DNA of 64,000 nucleotides from GJ-E10 sp035625725 (lineage in GTDB: Bacteria > Pseudomonadota > Gammaproteobacteria > Burkholderiales > Burkholderiaceae_F): assembly GCA_035625725.1 (NCBI GenBank), contig DASPPB010000043.1:35360-99359 (forward strand). The letters are read 5' to 3'. The notes beneath the pieces are model-generated. The model made no database searches. It saw nothing but the letters and a program-made list of their open reading frames with translations, and was not told the DNA's origin. A program made the position numbers and the translations under genes. Positions 23,913-33,769 of this stretch are shown in pieces (the stretch's first letter is position 1; every line of letters begins with the position of its first letter).

Positions 23913-26399
23913 CTAGACCGGCGTTTTGAGCTGCGGGCGGCGCGCGCTGTCGAGGTATCGTTCGAACTGATCCAATGGGAGGGGGCGGCCAAAGTAATAA
24001 CCCTGCAAGAAATCGCAGCGGTGCACGGTATTTAAAAAATACAGTTGCACCTCGGTTTCAACCCCTTCAGCAACCACCTGCAGTCCCAGGTTGTGCGCCA
24101 GTCCGATCGTCGCTGCGCAGATAGATGCTTCGCTGTCGTCTTGCTCCAGGTTCATGACGAAAGACCTGTCGATCTTGAGCTGATCCAGTGGTAGCCGTTT
24201 GAGATAAGAAAGCGAAGAGTAGCCCGTGCCGAAATCGTCGAGCGAAAACCCAATGCCGAGCGCATTGAGTGCCTTCATCTTTGCAATCGTTCCCTCGACG
24301 TCGTCAACGAACAAGCTCTCGGTCAGTTCAAGCTTCAGGCGCTTTGCAATGGCCCCGTAGCGCTGCACGATCTCGAGCACCTGCGCCACAAAATCGGTCT
24401 GACGGATCTGCAGTGCACTGATGTTTACGGCTACGGTGAGATCAGCGCGTTCAGGCCGCGCAGCCCAGCGCGCAAGGAGCGCGCAAACCGTCTCGAGCAC
24501 CCACTTCCCCATGGGGATGATCAGGCCCGTTGCCTCGGCAACGGGAATGAAATCGCCCGGCGCAACCAGTCCACGAGTCGGGTGCTGCCATCGCAACAGG
24601 GCTTCGGCGCCAACCACACACCGGCTGCCGTCAACGACCGGCTGAAAATGCAGAATCAGATGTCCGTCTCGAAGGGCCACGCGAAGATCCGCCTCAAGGG
24701 CAGATTGCGCGGCAATTGTCGTCTGCGCCTTCGGATCGAAAAAGCGCAAAGCATTGCGTCCCGCTGCCTTGGCCTGGTACATGGCCATGTCCGCCTGCTT
24801 GAGCAATTCCTCCTCGCTGATCGGTCGGTCCCCAAAAATCGCGGCACCGATCGAAGCCGTGCAATAGTGCTCGTAGGCACCCAACATGTAGGGCAACTTC
24901 AGCGCTGCGATAATTTTCTCGCCGACCTTCCCGGCGCGGCCGGCAGCCTCGGCAGCGTCGCTCGGCAGGTCCTCGAGCAACACCAGAAATTCGTCGCCAC
25001 CAAAGCGCGCGACGCTGTCGGTGGGTCGCACGCAGTCCGTCAAGCGGGCGGCGACCTGCTTGAGCAATTCATCGCCGACGTCGTGACCCCGCGTGTCATT
25101 TAGCGTCTTGAAGTTGTCCAAATCGACGAACAGCAGGGCACTGAAACTGCCGGATTGACGAGAGGCGATCAACGCGCGCTTCAGGCGCTCGAGAAGCCGT
25201 CGGCGGTTTGGCAGGCCCGTCAGCGCGTCGCAGAACACGAGGCGCTGGATTTCTTCCTGGCTGGCGTGGTGCTCCGTTATGTCCTCGACGATCGCAACCC
25301 CACCCACAATGTTTCCCCGGAGGTCGCGCGAGGGCGTCGCTACTAGGGAAATCCACCCGCGGAATTTTCCAAGGACAGCATCATGGTAGCCCTCAAAGCG
25401 CACGCTCGCACCCTCTGCGATGGCCCTTTGCAGGGTCGATGGAATCGTCGAATCCGAGAGGTGACGAAGGTCTCGTCCGATCAAACTCTCCCTTGGCGCC
25501 TGCAGGATCTCGGTAAGGCGCTCATTGCAGTACGTGATAACCGATGCCTTGTCGAAATGCAGTACTCCGACCGCAAGATGGTTGAGGAGCAGCCGATACT
25601 GTTCCGTACTCGCCTCGAGCGCTTCCCCGCGGTCCGTGGCCTCGAATCGCAAGACGATGTTCTCGCGGGTTCCGCGTGCAACCGTGCGAATCATGCCAAG
25701 GACAAACCCTAGGTACACGAAACCAAAGGCAGCCAAAATTCTGTACAAGTCGCCTTCGCGCACCAGCATATGGACGATAAACGGCACAATGATGCAAACC
25801 GCAAAGCCGGTGGCGCTGACTGCGTCAGCCGCGTTGGAAAGCACTGCCGCCGCCGCGGCGCCCGCCATGAAAAGCAGCAAAATTAGCTGGTGCTGCAGAT
25901 CATCGGCCGGAAAAAGAAAGAATCCGGCAAGGCCCCAGCCTACGCCGGTAGCAATTGCGGAAATCCGAAACCACAGCAGCCAGACGTCACTCGAACCCGA
26001 AGAAGCGACGGACGAGTGCCGATAGACAACGACGACGGCAGCACGGGCCACCATGATGCCGAGAAAAAACAGCAACCAGATCAACCGATCGGCCAGCGGA
26101 ACGACGTTTCGTTCCATATACATGCAGATCGCCGCACAAAGTATTGCTGCGGCAATTGCCGCTGGGGTCGCGCTGGCGAGCTGTCGAGTGACTTCGGCTG
26201 CGATTAGCCGTGAGCGAGTTGCATCGGTTCCCGCACGCGGCGTCAAGGATAGCGGTCGGTTTGCGCGCGGCCGGTTGTCCGGTCCGCTTTCGTGCTCTGG
26301 TTTGGCCGCGTGGCTTTGATCAAGGAGCGCGTCCGCGACCGCGACATCGCCGTCGGGTCCAATCGCGGGTAAGAGCTCCTGCGGGCCAGCGCGTCTCAA
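23913..26399 (-). CDS. Membrane PAS-GGDEF-EAL cyclic-di-GMP enzyme
   Basis: The 828-residue protein has an N-terminal membrane module of about six helices (residues 77-240), one PAS domain (about 263-378, with an EDITEHHASQEEI tail), a GGDEF domain with the intact motif RFGGDEF (467-471) and an EAL domain with GAEALLRW (Glu599) and DDFGTGYSSLSYLKRLP. Both the cyclase and phosphodiesterase signatures look intact, so it may make or break cyclic-di-GMP. It starts at TTG 26399 with GAGG upstream and follows the FIST gene by 21 bp. The FIST protein is therefore a likely signal input. The first 60 residues are low in complexity. Confidence 0.92.
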   Translation of the reverse strand: MRRAGPQELLPAIGPDGDVAVADALLDQSHAAKPEHESGPDNRPRANRPLSLTPRAGTDATRSRLIAAEVTRQLASATPAAIAAAILCAAICMYMERNVVPLADRLIWLLFFLGIMVARAAVVVVYRHSSVASSGSSDVWLLWFRISAIATGVGWGLAGFFLFPADDLQHQLILLLFMAGAAAAAVLSNAADAVSATGFAVCIIVPFIVHMLVREGDLYRILAAFGFVYLGFVLGMIRTVARGTRENIVLRFEATDRGEALEASTEQYRLLLNHLAVGVLHFDKASVITYCNERLTEILQAPRESLIGRDLRHLSDSTIPSTLQRAIAEGASVRFEGYHDAVLGKFRGWISLVATPSRDLRGNIVGGVAIVEDITEHHASQEEIQRLVFCDALTGLPNRRRLLERLKRALIASRQSGSFSALLFVDLDNFKTLNDTRGHDVGDELLKQVAARLTDCVRPTDSVARFGGDEFLVLLEDLPSDAAEAAGRAGKVGEKIIAALKLPYMLGAYEHYCTASIGAAIFGDRPISEEELLKQADMAMYQAKAAGRNALRFFDPKAQTTIAAQSALEADLRVALRDGHLILHFQPVVDGSRCVVGAEALLRWQHPTRGLVAPGDFIPVAEATGLIIPMGKWVLETVCALLARWAARPERADLTVAVNISALQIRQTDFVAQVLEIVQRYGAIAKRLKLELTESLFVDDVEGTIAKMKALNALGIGFSLDDFGTGYSSLSYLKRLPLDQLKIDRSFVMNLEQDDSEASICAATIGLAHNLGLQVVAEGVETEVQLYFLNTVHRCDFLQGYYFGRPLPLDQFERYLDSARRPQLKTPV

Positions 26400-26420
26400 A
26401 TCGACCTCGGCCGGTCCGGT

Positions 26421-27560
26421 TCAGTGCTCGCCGAGCCAGCTGATGGTCATCGTCTGGTTGTGTAGCCCGCAGACCCGGTTCGACGCGTGCGGGCTGATTT
26501 CCCCATACGAGTAAAAACCGGTCAGCGTCGAGCGTTCGCCTAATACGCGGCCAACAGCGGCAACTTCCTCGCCGACCCGTTCGCCCATCACCAATTTTCT
26601 GCCAATGCAACTGACGAGCACAGCCAGACTATCGCCCGATACGTTGCACACTTTGCGCGCCACTTCGGCTGCCCTGGTGGCGCCGCTTACCAGCCGGTCG
26701 GTGTCCGCATGCATCAGCTTCAGATAGCTCCCCACATCGACGGCGCCGGCCAAAGTCAGACTGCCCGCATCCCGGTCCACCCCGAGAATTGTTCGGATCG
26801 GTCCGGCTTCGTTGCCCGCGGCGTCAACAATCGCGAACGGAAACAACAGGCCGGAGGCAGGTAGGTCCCTCGCGTGCTCCCCCAGGAACCGCTGATACAC
26901 GGCCAGGGCGGGTTCGTCGTCAATCTCGAAGACAACATTGCCCGCACATCGCGTGACCCTTCGAGCCGGACCAAACGGCTTCCAGCCTCCGAAGGAACCA
27001 TGAGCAAACTCTAGTGCATCGCCGTGCAAGCCAACGGCGACGACCTCCTGCGTGCTGGCGCCTTGCGAACGTAGCGTCCAGGTGCGAGCAAACGCGCCAC
27101 CGTCGCCGGCAAGTCCGCCGGTGATGGGCACGGTGCTTCCGAGTCGCCGCACCATCCCGTCGACGAGCGCACTACCGTTGATCGCTACGCCGGGCGCAAA
27201 GACAAGGATCGCCTTGAGGCCTGGCGCTGCAAGCTGCGCACCCAGGCGCGACCCCGCGTCAAAGGAGTCCTCCATCGATGCGAGAACAACGCTCGCCTGC
27301 ACCGCCCGCGAACTCGCGAATTGCACTGCGGTAAGAACGCAGTCTTCCTCGGTCACACCTTCGCTGCTGATCTCGCCGGCCGTCGAGCAGCCCAACAGGC
27401 ACGCATGGGGAAAAGCTTCTTGCAACGCTCGCACGAAGCCGCGATCCGAAAAAAAGGCGGGCGCACCGAAGACGGTGACCAAGTGTGGTTGCAGGTTGCC
27501 GAACAGTGCCGTTGTCGGCACTGGCACTGTCGACTTCAGACGCGCCTGCTGGACTTTCAC
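26421..27560 (-). CDS. FIST domain sensor protein (FIST N and C)
   Basis: FIST domains are predicted small-ligand sensors found with signal-transduction proteins. The sequence shows FIST-N features (HACLLGCSTAGEISSEG, VPITGGLAGDGGAFARTW, VAVGLHGDALEFAHGSFGGW) and a FIST-C part ending LTGFYSYGEISPHASNRVCG and QTMTISWLGEH. No signal peptide or other domain is seen, so it is cytoplasmic and stand-alone. GTG 27560, with AAAGG upstream, gives 379 residues; a start at 27599 would add 13. It is the first gene of a pair with the GGDEF-EAL protein and may set its activity by protein contact. Confidence 0.88.
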   Translation of the reverse strand: MKVQQARLKSTVPVPTTALFGNLQPHLVTVFGAPAFFSDRGFVRALQEAFPHACLLGCSTAGEISSEGVTEEDCVLTAVQFASSRAVQASVVLASMEDSFDAGSRLGAQLAAPGLKAILVFAPGVAINGSALVDGMVRRLGSTVPITGGLAGDGGAFARTWTLRSQGASTQEVVAVGLHGDALEFAHGSFGGWKPFGPARRVTRCAGNVVFEIDDEPALAVYQRFLGEHARDLPASGLLFPFAIVDAAGNEAGPIRTILGVDRDAGSLTLAGAVDVGSYLKLMHADTDRLVSGATRAAEVARKVCNVSGDSLAVLVSCIGRKLVMGERVGEEVAAVGRVLGERSTLTGFYSYGEISPHASNRVCGLHNQTMTISWLGEH

Positions 27561-28005
27561 GGAACACCTTTGCCACGAAAACTGCCAGGTACCCGTCAAG
27601 TATGCGATCCGCCACCAGCGGGCGTTCCGTCAAATTCCGGGGTAAATCGGCCTCGGCCAGTTGGCCCTCACCCGCAAAGTCGTTCGGGGACCCTTCCGCT
27701 CTCCAGGAGCCAGCGCCTTCTGCGCTGGTTGAGGCACCGAACTGTCCCCGAATCCCGTCTTTGCTCTTTGGCTGCTTGCACCTTGCCCAGCGGCGGAGGG
27801 CCCGTGGCGCCCCGGCCACCCCGTCAGTGGTTTGCACAATCGCCCCTGGCGGGCTAGGTTACGACGGCCTACCCGCAGAGACCCTCTACGGCACACTTCC
27901 CTCGCCCAGGCCTTGCTCGCGCTTTCGATGCACTGCCGCACAGTGAGGAACAACCTCGCCACAAGTGTGGCAGCAAGACAAGCCGGGCGAGCGCTATGGC
28001 CACGC
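27561..28005. other. Intergenic stretch with no convincing gene
   Basis: Frames on both strands here lack recognisable motifs. One minus-strand frame (27259-27837) has a partly protein-like run containing PLVADRILDGYLAVFVAKVF, but it overlaps the well-supported FIST gene in another frame, so it is not called. The stretch separates the FIST gene start from the end of the GNAT-like gene and should contain the FIST promoter. Confidence 0.35.
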
Positions 28006-29043
28006 TCATGCCCAGAACTCGGCGAAACCCGCATGGTGATATGCGGCGTCGCTGTCGAGCATCTGTACGCGTGGATTCACCATCGGTACCTGCAGTCCCT
28101 TACGGGTCAGAACGTGCATGGCTATTGGCGAGCGCTTGCGAAAGTGCGCCGCCTCCAGACACCGCGATACGACGGGATCGCTCTCACGCGTCACGATTTC
28201 CGCGACACCGGGCGTCTGATAGGCAACGTCAATCGCGCAATGCAGCAGTGCCAGCCAATCGTGAACTTCGGCGGTGTCCATCCACGAATCCACGATACGC
28301 GCCTGACCTAAGACACATGCCATCACAAAATAGCCACGCACCTTGCCGGCCTGCTCGATCGCGTGCAGGCTCACCGCCCCGATCGGGCACTCGAGAAAAT
28401 ACGTAAAGGAATCGATGTTGCGTTCGAAGATCGCCGTCTCGCCGCGAGGCGCAGGCAACACCTTTGCGATGGCACTCACATCCCCCATCGTGAGTCGGCG
28501 CGAACTCCACGGAGCCTGGCTTGCAAGGCTTGGGGTCAGGCACCAGAGGGCCGCTCCCCGCGCGAGCTTTGGCAGTGTTTTCCAGTTCCAGCGCACCTGG
28601 GCCTTAAAGTATCGAAGGGGATGAAGAGTTCGCACGTAGCGGTACGCCGTACCGCAGCGCTGAAAGCCCAGTACGGGTAGTAGCCGCAACGTGTCCTCGC
28701 TTCCGCCGGCGGCTATGAGCACGTCGGCAAGTCCGCCGATGTACTTCATCAACATCCGGCCTCCCAGCGCAGCTTCAGCAACAGCGGCCCAATCGATTAC
28801 GTGGATCACGCTTGCCCGCTGACCATCCCAGCCAAGGGTGCCGGGAACGATGCCGGCATGCGCAACAACCTGGTCACCTTTGGTCAGGACCAGCGAGCGC
28901 GGGCCCGGCCAGTCCGCTCGCGGCCGCCAGTACTTCCAGTGCAGCGCCTGCTCTTCGCACAACGGATCAAGCCCGGAGCTACGCAGGACCGTGACAATCG
29001 CGGGAGCATCTTCAGGAACCGATGGACGGATACGAAAATTCAT
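28006..29043 (-). CDS. GNAT-like acyltransferase, hypothetical
   Basis: The 345-residue protein starts MNFRIRPSVPEDAPAIVTVL, the usual opening of a GNAT N-acetyltransferase domain, with SLVLTKGDQVVAHAGIVPG as the central strands. The second half (from about residue 200) has a similar pattern with GKVRGYFVMACVLGQARIVD, suggesting a double-GNAT arrangement as in proteins that modify polysaccharide sugars or amino sugars. No signal peptide is present. It lies 220 bp after an acyltransferase-3 gene on the same strand and near deacetylase and glycosyltransferase genes, so a role in glycan modification is plausible but not shown. Confidence 0.6.
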   Translation of the reverse strand: MNFRIRPSVPEDAPAIVTVLRSSGLDPLCEEQALHWKYWRPRADWPGPRSLVLTKGDQVVAHAGIVPGTLGWDGQRASVIHVIDWAAVAEAALGGRMLMKYIGGLADVLIAAGGSEDTLRLLPVLGFQRCGTAYRYVRTLHPLRYFKAQVRWNWKTLPKLARGAALWCLTPSLASQAPWSSRRLTMGDVSAIAKVLPAPRGETAIFERNIDSFTYFLECPIGAVSLHAIEQAGKVRGYFVMACVLGQARIVDSWMDTAEVHDWLALLHCAIDVAYQTPGVAEIVTRESDPVVSRCLEAAHFRKRSPIAMHVLTRKGLQVPMVNPRVQMLDSDAAYHHAGFAEFWA

Positions 29044-29262
29044 GACCACGGGACGGAGAGATCCGCAAAAAGGCCTGGGGCAGCGAGCGCTCCTGGCTCC
29101 GCGCCACACGGCCGCCCATGCGGCGCACCCAGGGAACTGGCGTATTCCGCGGGCGGGCGCATTGTAGAGGGGTCGGCCCGCTTTTCGGGGAAATCGCGCT
29201 TACGCGCTGTGTATGTGGCGGATCGCCGCGATAGCCGACTCCGGGCAATGCGCCAGAAAAAC

Positions 29263-30420
29263 TCAGCTGGAACTCGCGCGGTGGAGCAGCCTCGGCGAGG
29301 GTGTGAACCGATCCTTGAGCTTGAGAAAAGGCAACTCGATCAGACGGTAGCTCGCAGCGGCCGCAAGATACGAAAGGGCGACACCAAGAAGCAAATACGA
29401 GACGTTGACTGTCACGCTAGTACTTCGATCAAGGCCCAGCGCTTGCAACAACCTTGCCCCCAGCAGAAGATGTAGTGGCACATGCAGCAGGTACATCGCA
29501 TAGCTGTACTTGCCGATCCGGCGCAACCAGGACAGGCGCAGAAACGCCACCCACGCCTGCCTTTGGGGATCGTCGGCGCAAGCGGCAAGCAGGACCAGCA
29601 GCGAAAACACGATAGCCAGCAGCGAGTAACCAAAAGACATCGTAGGGGCGTTCGGCGTGGCATACCCGCCTGTCAGAGCTGCGCCGAAGGCCAGCAAGGC
29701 AACCGCAGCAGCGAACCAAATCCGCCGCCGCGACGCGATTTGCTCCGGGACTTGCGGCAGGCGCAGAGCCGCGGCCGCGGCGCCTCCGAGCGCCAGCGCA
29801 TCCATCCGCGTAATGGAAAACTGGTAGATGGCCTCGGTCGGTGCGCCGGCATACCACATCAAGGCACGGATGCAAAGGCTCAAGAGCGCGATGCTCACGC
29901 ACAGCAGCAGTAGCTCCCTGGCGTTTCGGCGCCAGACCAGCAGGGGCCAAACAAGATAGAACTGTTCCTCCACCGAAAGTGACCACAGGTGTGTCATCGA
30001 TCCATGGCCCGGATGCAATGGTGCGTACCAGTTAGCAAAGAATAGCCAGTAGGAAAGCTCAGTGCCTGCGGAACGGGGCAATGACGGCGGAAGCAAAGCG
30101 GCCGCCGGCAGGATCACAAAAACGAAGATGAGTAAAGCGTAGTACAGGGGAAGAATGCGCAAGGCTCTGCGAACGAAAAACGAACGCAGGTAATCGGGCG
30201 CCCCGCGTGTATCGAGCAAGATTCCCGTGATTAAGAAACCGCTCAGTACGAAGAAGAGCTGCACACCAATCCACCCGCGATCCAAGTACGAGACAAGTAC
30301 GTGCGCGAACACGCCCACGGGCTCAGTGATGAGATTCAGGTTGTGCGGAATTACGAGCAAGATCGCGAGGGCGCGGACGCCATCGAGCGCTGGGAAGCGT
30401 GGCGTCAAGTCCGCTGCCAT
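29263..30420 (-). CDS. Acyltransferase 3 family membrane protein (OafA/YrhL type)
   Basis: These integral membrane enzymes O-acetylate surface polysaccharides. The 385-residue protein begins PRFPALDGVRALAILLVIPHN, with the conserved His of the active site, followed by WIGVQLFFVLSGFLITGILL, FFVRRALRILPLYYALL and HLWSLSVEEQFYLVWPLLVW, all hallmark segments. About ten hydrophobic helices can be counted. It lacks the C-terminal SGNH domain found in some OafA proteins. ATG 30420 is used; GTG 30423 precedes it directly. Nearby sugar-active genes suggest it decorates an exopolysaccharide. Confidence 0.92.
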   Translation of the reverse strand: MAADLTPRFPALDGVRALAILLVIPHNLNLITEPVGVFAHVLVSYLDRGWIGVQLFFVLSGFLITGILLDTRGAPDYLRSFFVRRALRILPLYYALLIFVFVILPAAALLPPSLPRSAGTELSYWLFFANWYAPLHPGHGSMTHLWSLSVEEQFYLVWPLLVWRRNARELLLLCVSIALLSLCIRALMWYAGAPTEAIYQFSITRMDALALGGAAAAALRLPQVPEQIASRRRIWFAAAVALLAFGAALTGGYATPNAPTMSFGYSLLAIVFSLLVLLAACADDPQRQAWVAFLRLSWLRRIGKYSYAMYLLHVPLHLLLGARLLQALGLDRSTSVTVNVSYLLLGVALSYLAAAASYRLIELPFLKLKDRFTPSPRLLHRASSS

Positions 30421-30719
30421 CACCGTTACCAGCGCGTCGAGTCGAACCGTGGGGGTCTAGGTCTGTAGTTGGACCGCTGTGTTTGCAACATAAACCGCCT
30501 GCCCAAAATCTCGCGGCGGCATCTTAGCAGTAGCCCGTACGCACGGCGGCCTCAGGGCGCAGTGGCTGTAAGGGAGTGCTCGTGGCACAAGTGGCCGCTT
30601 CGACAGCGTCCAAGCGCAGTAAGAGCGAGCGGCGCACAATTCCGGTTCAGACCGATGGCACGCATTCTTCGTTCGTGGCATCGATGCCGTAAAATGCCCG
30701 CGTTGCGGGACTAAGAGCG

Positions 30720-31721
30720 ATGAAGCCAGCGTTCCTGATCACGATCGACACAGAAGGCGATAACCTCTGGGACGCGCCGCGAACCATCACGACCCGCAAT
30801 ACCTCCTATCTCGGGCGCTTTCAGACCCTATGCGAGCGCCACGGCCTGAAACCGACCTATTTGACGAACTGGGAGATGGCAAATGACCCCGACTTCGTCG
30901 CGTTTGGGCGCGCCGCAATCGTACGCGGCACCTGTGAAGTCGGGATGCATCTGCACGCGTGGAATTCGCCACCGCTGGTTCCGCTGACCGCTGACGACTT
31001 CCAGCACCAGCCCTATCTGGTCGAGTACCCGCGCGATCAGATACGTGAGAAGGTACGCAGGGTTACGGATTTGCTGGAAGAGAAGTTCGGCGTCAAGATG
31101 CAAAGCCACCGGGCAGGACGGTGGGCGTTTAACGAAACGTACGCACGGATTCTCATCGAGCGCGGCTACAGCGTGGACTGTTCGGTGACCCCGGGGGTGT
31201 CCTGGTCCTCGTTTAAAGGCGACCCGTCGGGCACCGGTGGCACTGACTACCGCTCGTTTCCAACAGGCGCTTATTACATCGATCCTGGCGACATTCGGCG
31301 CAGCGGCCCATCAACCTTGCTCGAAATTCCGATGACGATCCGGCCTTCCACCGACCCGCCTCTCGGCCGGATGGCGGTACGGCTGACGAGCCGTTCGCGA
31401 CTCGCCACCAAGGTCGTTCGGCGTATCTGGCCAAACCCGCTGTGGCTGCGGCCCAATGGACGAAACCGCAAGCGCTTGCTCGATCTGCTGGAGCGTGTAG
31501 TGGCCTCGGGGGATGACTACGTCGAATTTATGCTGCACTCCTCCGAGTTCATGCCGGGCGGCAGCCCGACGTTTCAGAGCGACCGCAGTATCGAAGTACT
31601 GTACGCGGATCTGGAGGCTCTTTTCGAACGGGCCGCCGCCCTTTGCGAAGGCATGACGCTGAGCGGATATCGCGAGCGGTATTCCGCCCGCGTTGCACCC
31701 CGCTTAGCAGCGCAAGCCTAG
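30720..31721 (+). CDS. Polysaccharide deacetylase-like protein (WalW-like)
   Basis: The 333-residue protein opens with AFLITIDTEGDNLWDAPRTI, which supplies the catalytic and metal Asp of NodB-type deacetylases, then CEVGMHLHAWNSPPL with the metal-binding His pair and MQSHRAGRWAFNETYARILIERGYSVDCSVTPG. EFMLHSSEFMPGGSPTF near the end gives another conserved His. This is like the WalW group of LPS/EPS-locus deacetylases. There is no signal peptide, so it probably acts on lipid-linked or cytoplasmic intermediates. It is divergent from the acyltransferase 3 gene, about 300 bp away. Confidence 0.85.
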   Translation: MKPAFLITIDTEGDNLWDAPRTITTRNTSYLGRFQTLCERHGLKPTYLTNWEMANDPDFVAFGRAAIVRGTCEVGMHLHAWNSPPLVPLTADDFQHQPYLVEYPRDQIREKVRRVTDLLEEKFGVKMQSHRAGRWAFNETYARILIERGYSVDCSVTPGVSWSSFKGDPSGTGGTDYRSFPTGAYYIDPGDIRRSGPSTLLEIPMTIRPSTDPPLGRMAVRLTSRSRLATKVVRRIWPNPLWLRPNGRNRKRLLDLLERVVASGDDYVEFMLHSSEFMPGGSPTFQSDRSIEVLYADLEALFERAAALCEGMTLSGYRERYSARVAPRLAAQA

Positions 31722-32284
31722 CGGCGCGTCGGCAGGCGCCTTCGCACGGCCTGCGGCCGGTCTTGATCCCCGAAACCGATCCGCGACTCCGGGGTTGGCT
31801 GATCGCGATCGACGTGTCGCCATTGCCAAGGATATCGCAGGTCGGGCGGCGCTCGTGAATTGGCGCCGCGCGATGCCCGATTCCATAGGTCGCGCGCTCT
31901 CCAAGGCAGGCGCGTCCGATCGCTGGACGGCACCCCCGACACGACTTACAGCCGAGAAGCTTGAAGTCGTGCTTTCGCTTTTGCCCAGCCGCAGCGCGTC
32001 GGTGGCGCTCACGGAAGGTGCACCCGACCTCTCCTCGGTACCGGTTTGTCGCTTCCGGTACTCACGCGGTTGGCCTCATCGTGCATCGGCGATCAACACG
32101 GCCCGCGACACGGCGTGAAACTGTGGAAGTGCCGCATGCCGCCTTGGGTGGCGGCGCAACCGAAGTCTGGCCGTCGCCTTGTGAGCGATTCTGGCGCTTT
32201 TCGTGGGACTTGCCGGACGCCGCGTTCGGTAGTGTCCGAATCGCCGGATCGCCCGAGATTCTTGCCCCGGGCCCCCTGTCCAAA
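31722..32284. other. Stretch with no convincing gene
   Basis: An open frame from 31961 runs in frame into the glycosyltransferase, but its first 108 codons are Arg/Pro/Ala-rich and lack any domain, so they are treated as non-coding. No other gene, repeat or RNA was recognised. It should carry the promoter of the next gene. Confidence 0.4.
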
Positions 32285-33769
32285 ATGAACCCGACACTTC
32301 CGCTTTCCGTTTGCATGATTGCGCGGGACGAAGAGGCCCGTATTGCCAATGCAATCGGATCGGTCCGCGGGGTCGCGCGCGAAATAATTGTGGTCGACAC
32401 CGGCAGCCGCGACCGCACCCAGCAAATCGCGCAAGAGTTGGGCGCGCGCGTTTTGTCTTGTGTCTGGCAGGACGATTTTTCGCTCGCGCGCAATACCGCG
32501 CTTGCCGCTGCCCGCTATGACTGGATTCTCTCGCTGGATGCAGACCAGCAACTCGACGCCGCTTCGCTGCCCGCATTGACAGAAGCGCTAGGGCGCTCCG
32601 CCATGGCGCAGTTAGTACAGATCGATCTCATGGGCGAGAATTCCGGGCATTCGCCCGTAAGCTCGTTTCCGTCCTTGCGTCTGTTCCGCCGTGACACTCG
32701 GATACGCTTTCGCGGCCGAGTGCACGAGGATGTGGCCGGTTCGCTACTGGAGGCTGGCAGCTCCGAATGGCCCGATTCGGGGGTACGTCTGCGCGATTCG
32801 GGTTATGTCTTAGCGTCGGAACGGCAGAAAAAGCGGGCCCGGAATCTCCGGCTACTGGAGCAGGCGCACGAGGAAGATCCGCAGAATCTGTTCGTCTCCT
32901 TTAAGCTCGCCACCACGCTACCCGCGGAGCGGCGGCAAGAGCGACGTACGCTTTTATCGCAGGCTATGGAGGCGGCCCGCGCGCTCGACGCGGAGCAACT
33001 GAGCGCGCTGCCCTTTCGCCACCGGCTGTTTGCCGAGGCACTCGACGATCTGGTCGAGCAGGGGCGTTTGCAAGAGGCGGCAACCCAATGCCAGCGGATG
33101 TTTCCGTTACTTGGTACGGGCAGCTGCTTTGCTGCGGGTCGCACGTTCGCGAGAGCCGGTTTCACGGATCTGTCCGCTCAGCTGCTCCAAGGCTACCTCG
33201 ATCTGCCACCCTCGCCGCCTTGGTCCGTAACACTTCCAGACCTCAGTGCGAGCGCAGCCGAGGCATGTCGGTGGCTTGCCTGGATTGCGGACATTGAGGG
33301 CCGCTCGGCGCAAGCTCGATCTTGGCTCGACCGGGCACTGCAAAACGCGAATGAGGAGCAAACCGTGGCAATTCAGTGCGATGCGATCCGCTTGATTCTG
33401 CCCTATGGCGACCTGGCACGCGTAGGCATGGAGCTGCAACGGTTGTACCCCAAGATTAAAAATTCGCGCAAGACCTATTGCGAACTGATGCTGCTCAGTG
33501 CCGAGGTGTCGGTTGCGACGGGAGACCGTGCCGGTGCGATTTCCCTGGCCCGGGCAGCCATGGCGCCCGATGACGACCGGCCGGCGGCGCTGCTTGCAAA
33601 GCTCGAGTTGTCCAAGGAGGAGGCAAACGACAAGCGCCTGCGGGAGCTGTTGCCAGCCGTCGTCGGCCGTCGATTCGACACGCTCGCGGTTCGCGTTCAA
33701 CTCGCGGAGAGAATCGGACAGCCCTTTGTCTTTCCGGTTCCGGATGCGACGCGTCGAAGCCTTTTGTAG
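32285..33769 (+). CDS. Glycosyltransferase family 2 with C-terminal TPR-like region
   Basis: From ATG 32285 the protein has 494 residues. The N-terminal 220 are a GT2 (GT-A fold) domain: LSVCMIARDEEARIANAIGS, EIIVVDTGSRDRTQQIAQEL, DDFSLARNTALAAARYDWIL and LDADQQLD, where the Asp-x-Asp binds the nucleotide-sugar metal. The rest is helical and looks TPR-like (QAMEAARALDAEQLSALPF, RSWLDRALQNANEEQTV). This architecture is common among glycan-decorating GT2 enzymes. No Shine-Dalgarno is evident at the chosen start, so it is less certain. It lies 560 bp downstream of the deacetylase on the same strand. Confidence 0.85.
   Translation: MNPTLPLSVCMIARDEEARIANAIGSVRGVAREIIVVDTGSRDRTQQIAQELGARVLSCVWQDDFSLARNTALAAARYDWILSLDADQQLDAASLPALTEALGRSAMAQLVQIDLMGENSGHSPVSSFPSLRLFRRDTRIRFRGRVHEDVAGSLLEAGSSEWPDSGVRLRDSGYVLASERQKKRARNLRLLEQAHEEDPQNLFVSFKLATTLPAERRQERRTLLSQAMEAARALDAEQLSALPFRHRLFAEALDDLVEQGRLQEAATQCQRMFPLLGTGSCFAAGRTFARAGFTDLSAQLLQGYLDLPPSPPWSVTLPDLSASAAEACRWLAWIADIEGRSAQARSWLDRALQNANEEQTVAIQCDAIRLILPYGDLARVGMELQRLYPKIKNSRKTYCELMLLSAEVSVATGDRAGAISLARAAMAPDDDRPAALLAKLELSKEEANDKRLRELLPAVVGRRFDTLAVRVQLAERIGQPFVFPVPDATRRSLL

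Noticed and set aside
27259..27837. Minus-strand frame of 192 codons overlapping the FIST gene
   Set aside because: It contains one protein-like run but overlaps the FIST gene in a different frame, and no domain could be named; a frameshifted remnant upstream cannot be excluded.
31961..32284. N-terminal extension of the GT2 glycosyltransferase
   Set aside because: The 108 extra residues have no domain or signal and are Arg/Pro-rich; the GT2 domain starts right after ATG 32285.
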